Below are positions 21,301 to 33,935 of a stretch of DNA of 47,681 nucleotides, piece by piece; the stretch's first letter is position 1, and each line of letters starts with the position of its first letter. Location of the stretch: the NCBI GenBank assembly GCA_022560025.1, contig JAFISE010000204.1, forward strand, positions 1 through 47,681, written 5' to 3'. The position numbers and the translations under genes are program-made. This DNA comes from Stagonosporopsis chrysanthemi (lineage: Eukaryota > Ascomycota > Dothideomycetes > Pleosporales > Didymellaceae). The notes under the pieces are model-generated. The model was not told the DNA's origin. It did no database searches and saw nothing but the letters and a program-made list of their open reading frames with translations.

Positions 21301-24300
21301 ACTCAGGTTTTCGTCATTCTGCCTGATCCATTCGTTCGCAGGCTAGCCGGAGAGGCACTTGGCAGGCTTTGCAGCAGTTCAGGCAATGCTCTGACCGGCA
21401 ATGAGGTCAACTACCTCGTTGATCAGATCGTTGCGAACCGTGAGCCGTTCGCTCGTTCGGGATATGCGTACGCGCTGGGCTGTATCCTCTCTCAGCTAGG
21501 TGGCATGGCGGCGAGCTACCACCTGAAGAACATACTTGGTATACTCATGTCTTTGGGCAATGATCCTCATCCCATCGTACACTTCTCGGCTATCGACAGT
21601 TTGTCCCGGGTGGCAGATTCGGCCGGCTTATCGTTCTCCAGTCATGTTACTGGCACACTCGGTATGCTTGCACAGCTGTACGCTGCGGACTCGCACAACG
21701 AGGAGTCTGCATCGCTTGCATCGTCAAACATCGAGATTGATCTCCCTACTCCTGCCACTATTGCACGATGCATAGACAGCACAATCAATGTCCTCGGGCC
21801 GGATTTGCAGGATATGGCTAAAGCACGCGATATGATCATGACACTGATCAGTCTATTCGAGAAGGAGCCGGATGAGTTGGTCCGCATCGAAGCGCTGCGT
21901 TGCCAGGAACATGTGTCGCTATACGCCCCCGGCCATATGCGCTTTGTGGACTACGTTAAGCACCTCCAACAATCACTTGACAGCCCATCCACGCAAATCC
22001 GCGACATGGCTATCGACGGCTTGCACAACCTTATGAGGCGTAACACCGAAGAGATTATTCGCACAGGTGATTCTGGCTTGGAGGATGCGCTCTGGCACGT
22101 TCTCGACAGACAGCCAGACCACGAAGTCGTTCGAAATATCTTGCGCAACTGGCTCCACCAGACCGGCCTCACGGACACGGCCGCATGGGTGCAACGCTGC
22201 CACTCAGTGCTCACGAAGACGAAAAAAGTCGAAACACAGGAAGTGATTGAGACCAAAGCTAAGGCCGGTACAGCGGATCTTCAAGACGAGGAGGTTGCTG
22301 GCTTTGCGGCTGCTGCAAATGCACCAGGCGCTGAGGTTGGGCAAGCTGGACAAGCAAGTCAAGAATTGCTCAAGTGGCAGGTGCGAACCATCGGCATGGA
22401 CCTCTTGAGCGAGTTAGTGGCTATGGTGAGCAAGGAGGCTGCTTTTAGGGAAGAGTCGTCATGTGTGCTCGCCTTGCAACATAGAGTTGCTGATGTTGTC
22501 CGGATTGCCTTTTCCGCATCTACCGCTGGCGTCGTTCAGCTTCGCATACGTGGTCTGAAGATCATTGACCAAGTCTTGAAGGTAAGCCAGTCCGCAGTCC
22601 ATGAAACAGGCAAAATCTAACCCGTGCGTTAGCTGTTCGGCAAGACCCCAGATCCTGACTTCGCGGAAGTGACGCTACTTGAGCAGTACCAGGCTCAGAT
22701 TGGATCAGCGCTTACCCCAGCATTCGCCGCCGATTCATCGCCGGAATTAGCAGCGGAGGCCATAAACGTGTGTGCGACGTTCATTGCGACAGGTATAGTG
22801 ACAGACGTTGACCGCATGGGTCGTATCCTCAAGCTTCTAATTACGGCGCTTGAGAACTTCTCGAGTAAGTCATATCGCGCTTACAATAAGTGCCACCGCT
22901 GATCAATGAGCAGGTGAAACTGAGGCAGCAGCTATCGGCGACCTAAGAGGCCTCAGCTCGAATGCGGCAGTAATGGTGAAGATGTCGGTCTTTTCCGCAT
23001 GGGCTGAGCTTCAAATAGCTAGCACCGAGCAAACCTACCTGGTCGATGTTCTGCGACCGCATATTGCCAAGCTCACACCATTGTGGCTTGCATCGTTACG
23101 GGAGTATGCTCGATTGAGGTTCGAGCCTGATATCTCATCATCGATGGGCGCGGCCTCCTTGTCAGGCAGCCTCGACACTATTTATGCTGCGCTTAATCGG
23201 GAGACTCTCCTGAAGTTTTATCAAGAATCCTGGCTCAACCTCGTCGACGCCATTGCCAGCTTGATCGATGAGGACAGCGAGTTCGTCTTCGATGCCCTCG
23301 ATGGCAAGACCGAATTTTCTGAGCCACAAACTCCCACCAAGGCTGACCATATCAACTACCGAGACGAGCCGGTGGCTTTCTTCTTCGTTTTGTTTGGTCT
23401 TGCCTTTGAAGCGCTAGCAGGACGCCCGGGTGATCTGCAAGCGTCGAAAGAGCAGATCTTGGAGATACTGCAAGCTCTAAAGAAGATCCTGCGTCCATCG
23501 GTATCTGGTCAAGCGATCTATCAAGAAGTCATCTTCTCTGAGACAATGGATATGCTGGACCGACTGGTGCTTACTGAGGGTCTTACTGTTCAAACCGTCA
23601 TTGTGGAGATTGCTCGGAACCTGTGCCTTGGACACCCGTCAGCTCGCAGGGATCGAGGAGCGCCTGGCGATGATCATCTTTCAGAAGATATTGACCAGCT
23701 GTTCGAGCTCACAAAAATCATGGTCCTTGTGTTGTCTGGCTTGGTTCCTGGTCTAGAAGACAGTACCTCGAAAGCTCGCCATGAATTGAACGAGGAAGCC
23801 GTCGCTCTTCTGACGACGGCGTTATCCGCGTTAGTAGATGCTGCTCAGGTCTTCCCTTCCATCATTAAGGCTGACCTGCACGCGTGCATATTGCATGTCT
23901 TCGCCACTATCTTTGGAACTGGAGCTTGCCAGGCGACAGTGGTGCCGCAGTCACTGCCTATCTTTAAGCGTTTTGTTACAAGCCTGACCCGCGATGCCGA
24001 AGCCACCGATGATACTGGCAAGCAATTACGTGCAACACTGACACGCTTCCTGACCATCATGAGGCACGCACAGCAGCGGGAATTCGATGCTGCGCTGGCC
24101 TGCGAAAAGAACATCATTCTCGCAACCACGATCCTTGTCAGCTCTGCAGCATCTGCCTTCGCACCCAACGATCCACTCATCAAGGTCTTCGTAGACAATC
24201 TTTTCGACTGCCTTGGCACCATCACCACCTCGAAGGTCGCAGTTGGCTGCTGTCGCTCCCTCATCCTACTGCCGAAGAGAGGTGCCGTAGAAACCAGCAT

Positions 24301-24700
24301 CGCAGCCCTCATCCTGCCCCAAATCTTGACCTTCCTCGCCAACCCTTCAAATGTCGAAGGCCTCGAAGAGTCCCGCACTCTCCTCACTCAGACCTTGGTG
24401 ACGTTCATCTCCACACTCCCCAAGCCCGAGCAGCGCCAGCTCGCAGCGAAAATCATCATTCCCGCGCTCCTGGCACGGGTGCAGCACGACATGACTACGA
24501 GTCAAGAGACGGCGGGCAGGTTGCTGGAACTTGCGCAGGCCGATCAAGAGGCATTCAAAGGTGTTGTTGCGGGGCTACGTGCAGAGCAGAGGGACTTCTT
24601 GCAGGGCGTGCTGAAGAGCGGACAGGGTCCTAAGAAGGAGGTCAGGAGGGAGGATGATGGTGAGCCGACGATTGCATTGAAGATGAACTTCGGGTCTTGA
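18388..24700 (+). CDS. LAA1: Large HEAT-repeat protein, HEATR5/LAA1 family (AP-1 accessory)
   Basis: Giant HEAT-repeat protein of the HEATR5 family. In yeast, Laa1 binds the AP-1 clathrin adaptor and is needed for traffic between trans-Golgi and endosomes. Five exons: 18388-20844, 20895-21257, 21307-22581, 22633-22864 and 22914-24700, giving 2037 residues (yeast Laa1 about 2014). Introns are 49-51 nt. For intron 1, three AG dinucleotides are possible; only the one ending at 20894 keeps frame (DRT-LLSPICGAIEHD), with CTTAC as branch site. Other junctions read LLH-VFVILPDPF, VLK-LFGKTPDPDF and NFS-SETEAAAIGD. The start is the first ATG, followed by the conserved LDIKKLHALPTEQQDLYLLTF. The protein is alpha-helical throughout, with no signal or membrane segment. 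Confidence 0.93.
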
Positions 24701-27700
24701 GTGCATTAGACGGGGGAGAGGGGATGAGATAGTGGTTCGCGTGGTGGTGTCTGTAATATACCCTGTTGTTTTGTTCGCGTCACCTGCTCCTCGGGCCACC
24801 TAGGTATAAGGCTGGAGCTGTCCCTCAAGGTTCGTCTGGTTTTTGCCCTTTCTTCTGATAACTAAAACACGACGCTGTCGTTGGATTTGTACCGACTTTC
24901 TCGAACTTGATTGATGTCTCATCCCGTGTACTTGTCCTTAAAAGAGCGACCTTAAAAAATCTTTAGCTCCGACAAACGTTCTGGTCTTCTCTGGCTTCCG
25001 AAACTGAGACACACACATACTGCATAGTACGTGGAAGGCAGAATGAACATGGACATGTTTGTCTTTAGGTATTGTTGCGACTCCACCGCCCCGTCAATAA
25101 GATCAAATTTGGTAGAAATTCAGCGTTGTCCAAAGCTACAGGCGACAAAAAAGAAGAATTCCAGTTCATGTGTCGCCGGAGATTTGTCAAGTCGGACACG
25201 GCCTCAATCAAGGATCCTGTTCTATTTCCTCACTCTACATTAGTGTTCTGTCTGTCGCCGAAAGAAAGCATGGGGGAGATAGGCATAGAGATGTTGTGTG
25301 CTCCTATCTTTGTAAGTTTTGTGCTTTCAACATACGTTCTTGTTTCTGTCCCTACGACAGTTGGACGAATGAGCGGTGTACTGTGCTTGCAGAATCTTGT
25401 TACACATCGTTATGTTGTGGCCACTAAGTTTGCGGCATTATGAAAAAAACAGTGAGACGCTCATGTCCTCCTGTCGTGATCGGAGCACAGAAGCTGCGAC
25501 GTTTAGAAGAAAGCTGTCGATCCTTCATGCCCTCTCCTGCTTCTGTCGCATTCAAGCATTAGATAATTTTGTTCAATGTCGGCAGGGAAATGCTTTTCAA
25601 AACGTACATTCTGAGATCTCATGTCTTTTTCTGCTCGAAAACGTATTTGAGAGGCCGTATGTGCCGGACTTGCGAATAGAACGTGTGTAGTGCGATCTGC
25701 ACAACTATGACAACGTAGACGTACAGTAGAACCTGACATGTGCACTTTGGGTCGACTATCACCAATGATGCTTACCTGCGTATGTGACGCGTGTCTGTAC
25801 CAAAGTCGATAGAGATTCGAAGACGTCACTGTCGCATAATACTCACCTCGAAACCAAGGTACACTCGCGTATTCTAGCTCGGATTTTTGATACCACTATT
25901 CGCGAGACGACATGGATTTCTGGGACATCAGGTGTCTTCAAGCGATGTGCTCTTTCTCTTCTTCGAGGTGTCACGCTGCAAACGCAAGCGCTGCTTATCC
26001 TGTCGGGAAAAGACGACAGTCAGGCTGATGGGTGTTGCTGAGTGACGCATGCAAAAGAAACAGCTTCCCGGAATTTCCATGATTATGGGCTTGCCACTGT
26101 GGATTATTGTTCACGTTCTTTCTTTTGCCACGACAATCTGCGCTGTGCGTGTCTGAGACCCAGATGTGAGTCGAAAGTTGATACGTCGAATCACATTATA
26201 ATTGCTGTCCATCGCCCCTGAGCTGGTGTCATGTGGAAAGCGCCCTTGTTCATATGGCGGGAAAGTACCTATGATAGGCGTGGGGCGTCCTTCAGCTGCT
26301 GAGAGCTAGGCTCTCAACTGCATTTGCTCCTTGTATACACAGAGACTGCATCGCCACTTATTTTGACGCTCGATGGGGATGCTGGGCTTTAATTCATTTT
26401 ATAGAGTGAGACATTGAGCCAGTGCTAGAGCTGAAAGGACTTGGCTGAACGCACAGGCCAGGACCTAGCACCGGTGATGGTAGAGAGGTGTTTCGAGTTC
26501 CCGCATTGACCCCTTTCGACTTTCGCAGGCCAGAAACGTTGGGCACGAGGATAACATAGTCCCCAATTTCAGCGATATCGATAACGCGGCGGCTCGCTTC
26601 GGGCGCTAATATCTACATTCAGCTGTCCGCACAGGTCTCGACTGTCCAGCTCCTCTCTCAGTGCCACACAAAACGCGCCGCTAACAGGTCCTCAAGCCGT
26701 CTTCAGCCTCATATGGTCAGCCATTCCGTCAAGCCCCTGACTACGTCTGCAACCTACTTGAGTCACCTGCTCCTAAAATCTTGTGCTCTCTCACGGTGTG
26801 CTGATCGATGTGCATTGAAGGCGTTGTTCGGAATGATCGACAGCACCTGGCGAACGATCTACACCCCGCACTTGGGGCACTGCACCCCTATGCAGGTGTA
26901 TCTCATAGCAACCGCATGGCATCGGCAAGCCTGCAGCTCGCCAGTAAAAATGAATGATGGCGCCGTCGCCAAGCTACGCTTTCTCACTTTAGATTAAGGT
27001 TTCGGTGAGACCCAAAGTTCTCACGCTTTAGCTCAGGAACAACAAGGCTGGGTCGTCCTAGTCAAGAGCTAAGCCTGGAACTACCATCGACAGGTACATC
27101 TACCTCCTCAAATACTTTGAAAGTGTAGCCTCATCGGGAAATCACAGTCAGCCACAACTGCAGACTTTCCACCGCTCCTACTGGTGACAGGTTATTGACA
27201 GAGGCGTAGGTCCGGTGTCTGACAATTGTATGTTTTTCTCGGCAGCTTACCAGGAAGAGAGGATGGCTTTCCGGGCACCAGGCAGAGCTTGCACGATCGC
27301 TCGCACGAAAGCTGTCGTGATAGGTCTAGAGATTATCAACGAGCTCGTATCAGATTTGCCCCCACGCATGAGTAACGTATCTGTGGCTTCTATCGTATTT
27401 CGGCTCGCCCATCAGGAAAGTACTGGCAACCTGGAACAGAAGACCATGAGATATCTGCGTGTTGTACTGATATTGTGTATCCGGTCCAGATATACTACTA
27501 ATCATGTCAGTGTCTTAGTGCCGACTCTCGCTAACACCGTCCCTTGATGGTCTCCAAATGAGCGATTGTTCGCCTTGCTGTTTAGTCCGTAGATAAGACT
27601 TTGGAGCCCTAGACACATTTTTGGGTACAATCGAGATGGGCCCAGACAAACCAAATACGATGGAGACGTACGACCGAGCACGCCGATGACGCACATGTCA

Positions 27701-27917
27701 TGTTTCGGAGCTAGGAATGTCGATAAATTGCGCCAGCTGGTTCTTTCGTCGGGTGGCTTGAGCGGCCTGGCATGGCGAGCTAGACTTATGGCTGAAGAGG
27801 CGTCAAGCGGCAGTTATACCAACTTGGAAGAACTTTGTTTTCTTGGAGCACAGTCAAAAGCGAAGATACCCCCTCCACAGTCGCAGCCTAGCAGCGACGT
27901 CCTCAGTAGCCGGCATC
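24701..27917. other. 3.2 kb stretch without a supportable gene
   Basis: This is the longest non-coding interval of the window. Open frames are short (under about 125 codons), scattered over both strands, mostly without sensible starts, and none carries a family motif or joins a neighbour through convincing splice sites. I found no tRNA B-box, 5S-like sequence, terminal inverted repeats, transposase motif or strong TA-rich RIP signature. The last part must contain the promoter of the WSC gene. It could hold long non-coding RNA or a decayed element. Confidence 0.55.
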
Positions 27918-30900
27918 ATGGCCGTTTCACTCTTTTCCAAGCTGTCAGCGTGCCTCGCAATTTTGTCGTTCCCTCATCTCACTTTTTCTTTGGGCAAGAC
28001 AGATACTATCACGTGGGGAGGTGACAGCTCTAGAGCTGGCTACGAAAGCACGCACAACCTCGATCCGCAAACGGTTTCCAGCGCAGACTTTGGCAACATC
28101 TGGATTGCGAAACTCCCTGGTAACTTCAATGGCATTGGTGCAGAACAAGTGCTCTCTCAACCCCTGACCTACACGACTAGTGACGGTACGTGTTTTCCTT
28201 TCTTGATGTAGTCCCAACCTCTCGCCAAGAGTACAACTGATTTCACATCGGATGTATCGGGTCTTGGGGAGCTTCATCTATAATGTCAATCGAAACATGC
28301 TTACTGTGATCTTTTACGTATAGGCATTCAGTATGTGTACGTTGCAACAACCCAAAACAATCTTTACAAGATCAACGCCAAGACTGGGGATGTGGTGAAG
28401 TCGCGCAACATTGGCGTGCCGTTCATGGGAACGGACTTGGGCGGTGAGTATACTGTGCTACGCTGTGAGGAAATTGAGCTTATGTCGAGCAGGTTGTAAC
28501 GATATCTATCCTGCTATTGGTGTCACCGCAACTGGTGTCATCGATCCAGCCACCGGCCTGTGGTATTTGACCTCAAAAACATACTCGGAAGAAGTAAGAA
28601 CGTCATGCGAGTGTCGATAGTCAATGATGCTAACAGCGCCTGTAGTTTCAAGCTGGTAACTTTGGGCTCAACAATGCGCCTGGTCGCCAAAATGGTCGCT
28701 ACTACTTCCATGCTGTCAGCACAGAAGACCTTGCTGAAGCACCAAACTTCCCAACGCCAGTGCATCAGACGCCTTTCCGAAACAACAAGAACAGATGGCT
28801 GGTTGCTGGGGATCATCACCAGAGGCCTGCGCTGCTTCAGGTTGGAGATTACATCTACACCGGCTGGGCGTCCCATTGTATTCAGTACAATTACACAGGA
28901 GCCATTGTTGGATTTCACAAGTCTACAGGAGCTGTGGCGGAAGCTTTCTCCATGCAGTAAGTCTGCGGCCAATTCATAAGTGCTCGGGAATGGTTGACTA
29001 ACCTGGTTCCGCAGAGGAGGTCCTGAGCCAAACACTGTCGCTGGAGGTGGCATCTGGATGAGTGGTGGTGGTCTGGCCTACGATGGTGTTAGCAGTATGT
29101 TCTTCTCAACTGGAAACGGCTGGGCTTCTCAACTGCCTGCAACCGGTCACCCCGTTGCAGGACCGAACGTTCCCACCTCGCTGGAAGAGGCCGTGGTCCA
29201 CATGAATATCAATGGCGACGGCACTATAACGCCAGTGGACTTTTTCATGCCATGGGAGAAGGTTCAACTCGACGGAGCAGACAAAGATCTTGGCACCACA
29301 CCATTCCAGTTACTGCCATCGGAATTCTCTTGTCCGAATGCGCGCCGCGTGGGTGTGGTCACCGGCAAGTCAGGAAAAACTTACTTCCTGAACGCCGATG
29401 ACCTCGGTGGCTATCAACAAGGTGCTGACAGACTAGACGACGCCATCTTTGTGTACCAGCACGAAAACTCTGTCTATTCGGCTGTTGGGGTGATGCCAGT
29501 CGGCAAGTATATCTACGTTAACGTCATCAACTATCAGACTCGAGTGTTCCAATGGAGCTGTAACGCCAACGGTGATGGAGCTGTCACGGAAGTCACCACA
29601 GCTGCAGAGAAGAATGCTCAAGCCATTGGTGTTGGCCATGGTGCGACAACGTCAGTCGATGGTCGCGATGGAACTGGACTGTACTGGATGACAGATGTCG
29701 AGGGCCCTAAGCTTCGTGTTTATGATGCAGCACCGCCAAGCGACGGTGGCGCACTGAAGCTGCTCAGAGCATTCAACTTCAACAACCCAGGAAAGTTTGC
29801 TCGTCCGGGCTTTGGCGACGGCAAAGCTTTTATCGGCACGACAGGTGCGCTATACGCCTTTGGCTCTCCTGTTAATCTTCCGCTCAACTGCACTGGACCT
29901 ATCAACTTTGCAAAGACATCAGTCAATGGCACCTCAGAGGCACTTCAAATCACTTGCACCGCCAACGTTGGGACCACTGTCACCGCCTTCAACCTCACAG
30001 GCGCTAATTTTGCAGTCGTTCAGGACAGTTTACCGACTTTGCCGTTGATTCTCAACCCAGGACAGAAGTTCTCCTTCCAGACTCGATTCACCCCGAAAGC
30101 CGTCGGTCCTCTCTCCAGCGATGTGGTTGTCACCACCTCGAATGCGGCTGGTGGCTCTTCTTCAAGCACACCCATCACTTTGAGTGGGACTTCCAACTCT
30201 GCCGCTGCCCTCTTCAGTATACAACCAATCACTGTGTCCTTCAACTCGACTGTCGGCGCTGGAGAGGTGCAGAAGAGTGCATTCTTCAACAACAACGGAG
30301 ACACTGCTGTTGTCGTGAACAGCATACAATTCTCAATTGTCTCAGAAACAGGTCCATGGATCGAAGCAACCACTACTAGTGACGGCAGGAAGCAGGTCGC
30401 GCAATTCATCTTCTCGAATCTGCCGAGCACAATCCCTGCTAATACACGCCAGACAGTAGGCATTTTCTATAATCCGCTCCAAGCAGGCAATCACGCGGTC
30501 TTCCTCAGAGTGTCCACCAACGGCGGTACGAAGCTGCTCGACGTCTTTGGGGCAACTGGCAGCACCCCTAATGCACGCTTCGAATTCGAAAAGCCTGATG
30601 GCTCAGGTTGGGTTGAATACACTCCAGGTCAGAACTTTACGTTCGGTAATGTTGCACCTGGTACCGTGCGCAGGTTGCAGATGCGAATCACAAACAATGG
30701 CTCCAACACGGCCTCGCCGCTAGGTCTGACGGTCTCCAAACCTCCGTTTGGCGTTGCTGGATTCGTTAAGGCAGCAACCAGCTTCGATCTTGCCGAAGGT
30801 ACACAGATTGCGGCCGGACAATCTGCCAATGCTACAGTCTTTTGTGCACCCCCCGAGCGCCAGGTTAACACTCCTGATACCCAGGCCGCAGCCCCATGGA

Positions 30901-33900
30901 GGATCAACACAAACAGCGACCAAGGTGCTGTACTACTGAACTTTGCTTGTAATGCCGCTGCTCCTCAGGTCGGACCACTTCAGGACAACGGCTCAGCTCA
31001 ACATGGGTATATTGGCTGTTATCAAGATCAGACTCCGGGACGACAGCTATCCAGCATGAAGTACGGTGATGACAATAACACTGCTGGAAGATGTATCGAC
31101 CTTTGCTCTGCAGGCGGCTACAACTTTACCGGGTTGTCGTTCCGACGTGAGTGTTGGTGTGGCAATGCACTTCCTCTCAAGCGACGCACAGCCCAAGACT
31201 GCAATTTCCGCTGCACGGGCGACAATAACCACACTTGCGGTGGTGACGGAGTATTGCATCAGTGGGCCATGCTCGACCTCTTTGCAGACTCTAGCAAGTG
31301 GGACGGTGTTCTCCAAGGACCCGATCTGGCAATTACCGAAACCTCTGGAGACTACCAGTACGCAGGCTGCTACGCTGAGAGCGGTAGCAAGACGTTCAAC
31401 ACAAAATCTGTCAACAGTAATCTGAACACTGTAGACAGCTGTCGGAAGTTTTGCGGCGGTTCCGCGCTTTTCGGTCTGCAATATGGCTCGGAATGCTACT
31501 GCGGGTCTACCATTGCCTCGACTTCCACACTCGTGGACCGTTCCCAGTGCGGCATGACTTGCAGTGGCAACAACAGCCAGTACTGCGGTGCAGGATCACA
31601 TATGCAAGTCTATCGGCTTGGTGCTGTCTCATCATCAAGTTCGACAAGCTCTTCTTCGACAAGTTTGATAAGTTCCACGACTGCAAGCTCGACGAGCTCT
31701 TTATCTTCAAGCTCGCTTAGTCTATCGAGCTCTTCGGTCGCAACGAACGCGACAACATCAAGCCAAGCGTCTTCTAACGCGGTCTTGTCAACATCGACAG
31801 TCGCTACCAAAAACCAAACGTCGCTCGTAACATCGACTGCATCGTCGTCTGCTTCGTCTACATTGTCTGCAATGTCGTCTGCATCATCATCCGGAGATTC
31901 AACCGCAACATCAACCCTCACGTCGAGCTTGACATCGAGCCTGACATCAGTGACAACATCAACAACAACTCCAGAACCGGAGATTGATGGTGTGTCTGCA
32001 AGGATCAATTCTTTCAGATACCAGGGATGTTACAGCGAGATCACAGGCCGCGCATTGACAGGAAAGACACAAGTTGGTACGACTATGACCAACAGGGTTT
32101 GTGCTGCTTTCTGCGCTGGATTTTCTTACTTCGCAACGGAATACTCGACAGAGTGTTATTGCGGAAACACGTTGAGCCCCTTGTCGCAGCCAGTTTCAGA
32201 TGGCCGCTGTAAAATGCCATGCGCAGCCAACATTACGGAGACTTGCGGTGGTGCAAACGGCTTGACGTTGTTCAAGCTTGATACGAGCGAAGCTTCCTCC
32301 AGCTCGTCCCCCAGCTCGTCCTCCGCTAGCAGCCTCACGTCCTCGTCAACTGGCAGCTTTGCATCTTCCTCTGTCAGTAGCTCTGCGTCTTCGTCTGGCA
32401 GTAGCTCTGCGTCTTCGTCTGGCAGCAGCTCGGCATCTATCAGCAGCTCAGCATCTATCAGCAGCTCAGCTTCTCGTACAAGCTCCACCTCGATTCTTAG
32501 CACCACGTCCACTTTCAGCTCAATTTCTAGCAGCGGCTCAACATCCATTAGTAGCCCAACATCGACCACAGCATCTTCAACCAGTGTTAACACGCCAATT
32601 TCTACTCCTCTAAAATGTCCAGCCAACGACGGCGCAACTTATATTTCGAACTTGCAGGTCTTCCTCATCGAGTGCGGTAAAGACTACTCCAAAAACGACA
32701 TGGGGCGTGTTGTAGTTGCTGCTGGTGATCTCAACGCCTGCATCGATGCATGTGCAACAACCACTGGTTGTAAGAGTATCGCGTTGTCCGGCGTGGCTTG
32801 CTATCTAAAGAACGGAGTCGGCCCTCCAAACGACAATGGAGTCTGGGGTGCCGGAATCTGGGGCGCCCGAGTGCTTGCTGGAGAAATCACAAGCTCATCT
32901 TCGAGCTTGTCCTTCTCTTCTGCTGTTTCGACATCTGGACCGAGCTCAAGCATGACAAGCAGCCAGCAAATATCGACTAGCAGTATTACTACACTAGATC
33001 GTAGCTTCTCGACAAGTTCCAGTGTTGTCGCTGCCAGCAGTATCTCCAGCGCGATTTCAGCAAGCGCTTCGTTGAGCAGCCCTTCAACGTCGGCAAGTAG
33101 CTCTCCATCGGCTAGCTCCTCTCTGTTTAGCAGCACGCCGATGTCGACGAGTATTCCATCACCCACGAGTACTTTCTCATCTTCTTCTTCGACTCAGCCA
33201 TCTTCTGCTGCACCGACAACCACCTCGTCTACTCTGAGCACAATCATTTCGACAACCACATCGTTTGCTTCGAGCACAGCAAGTTCGATTCGCATCTCAT
33301 CCACCGCTACTGGGCCCATCGCTGCACAAACAGCAGGCATTTACTACTCACTTGGCTGCTACGGCGAGCCAAACGGCGGTCGACTTCTGCAGGATCTCTA
33401 CACGGACAATAATATGACAGTAGAGATGTGTGCGTCTAGAGCCCGGGCACTGGAACGCGAATACATGGGCGTAGAATATGGAGTAGAGTGCTGGATGGGT
33501 GACTCGTTTGATGCCAAACTCAATGCACCTCTTGCATCAAGCAGATGTAACACTCCTTGTGCTGGCAACGACACTAAACTTTGTGGTGGCAACAGCGCTT
33601 TGCAGATGTACATGCTGAACAGCACTCTGGCGACACCACAGAACGAGGTGCCGAAAAATACAGCACTCGCCTGTCCGGCAAATGACGATCAGTCCTGGAC
33701 AGCCTCGAATGGGGCCAAATTCCGAATAGAATGCGGCTGGGATCGTAACGGTGGCTCTTCCGCAAGAGTCTCCGTTTCGAGCTACGAAGCTTGCCTAGAG
33801 GTATGTGCTAAGACAACAGGCTGTGGCAGCGTCGCACTGGCGGGTAGCAACTGTTACCTCAAGACAGGTACCCTTGGCATGCGAGTGCGCAACGATGGCA

Positions 33901-33935
33901 TCCGGGGAGCAACGTTGATAAAATCTCCTTCTTAG
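27918..33935 (+). CDS. Secreted multidomain protein: beta-propeller, Ig/ASH-like region, four WSC and two CPAND modules
   Basis: Five exons (27918-28185, 28324-28443, 28493-28593, 28646-28956, 29015-33935) give 1906 residues. Residues 1-26 form a signal peptide. About 30-555 resembles PQQ-type quinoprotein propellers (WASHC, GGGIWMSGGGLAYDG, FFSTGNG). About 556-925 looks like tandem ASH/choice-of-anchor-D Ig folds. WSC modules, a Cys-rich carbohydrate-binding fold, lie near 930-1023, 1046-1136, 1266-1356 and 1710-1801. Two modules beginning CPAND with an apple/PAN-like CYLK end lie near 1467-1551 and 1817-1891. Ser/Thr-rich linkers (about 1137-1255, 1357-1463, 1559-1703) are probably O-mannosylated. 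There is no membrane helix or GPI tail, so it is likely free or wall-bound. Function unknown; glycan or wall binding is inferred. WSC4 lacks two cysteines. Confidence 0.85.
31621..31980 (+). repeat. Ser/Thr-rich low-complexity linker (linker 1 of the WSC protein)
   Basis: Coding repeat made of serine and threonine codons (TCA, TCG, TCT, AGC, ACA). It separates WSC2 from WSC3 and reads as a flexible, probably O-glycosylated spacer. Codon usage is mixed, so selection appears to act on the amino acids rather than on a DNA unit. Confidence 0.8.
32380..32475 (+). repeat. Short in-frame tandem repeats in Ser-rich linker 2
   Basis: Near-identical 24-bp units (GTAGCTCTGCGTCTTCGTCTG-type) are followed by 18-bp units (ATCAGCAGCTCAGC-type), all multiples of three. 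They encode SSASSSG- and SASIS-type repeats. Their DNA-level identity suggests recent in-frame expansion within the WSC protein gene. Confidence 0.8.

Noticed and set aside
26713..26997. 94-codon frame inside the gene desert
   Set aside because: Isolated, with no family motif and no convincing splice partners; its length is expected by chance.
24701..27917. RIP-mutated transposon
   Set aside because: The base composition is not strongly TA-rich, and I see no terminal repeats, target-site duplications or transposase/reverse-transcriptase motifs.
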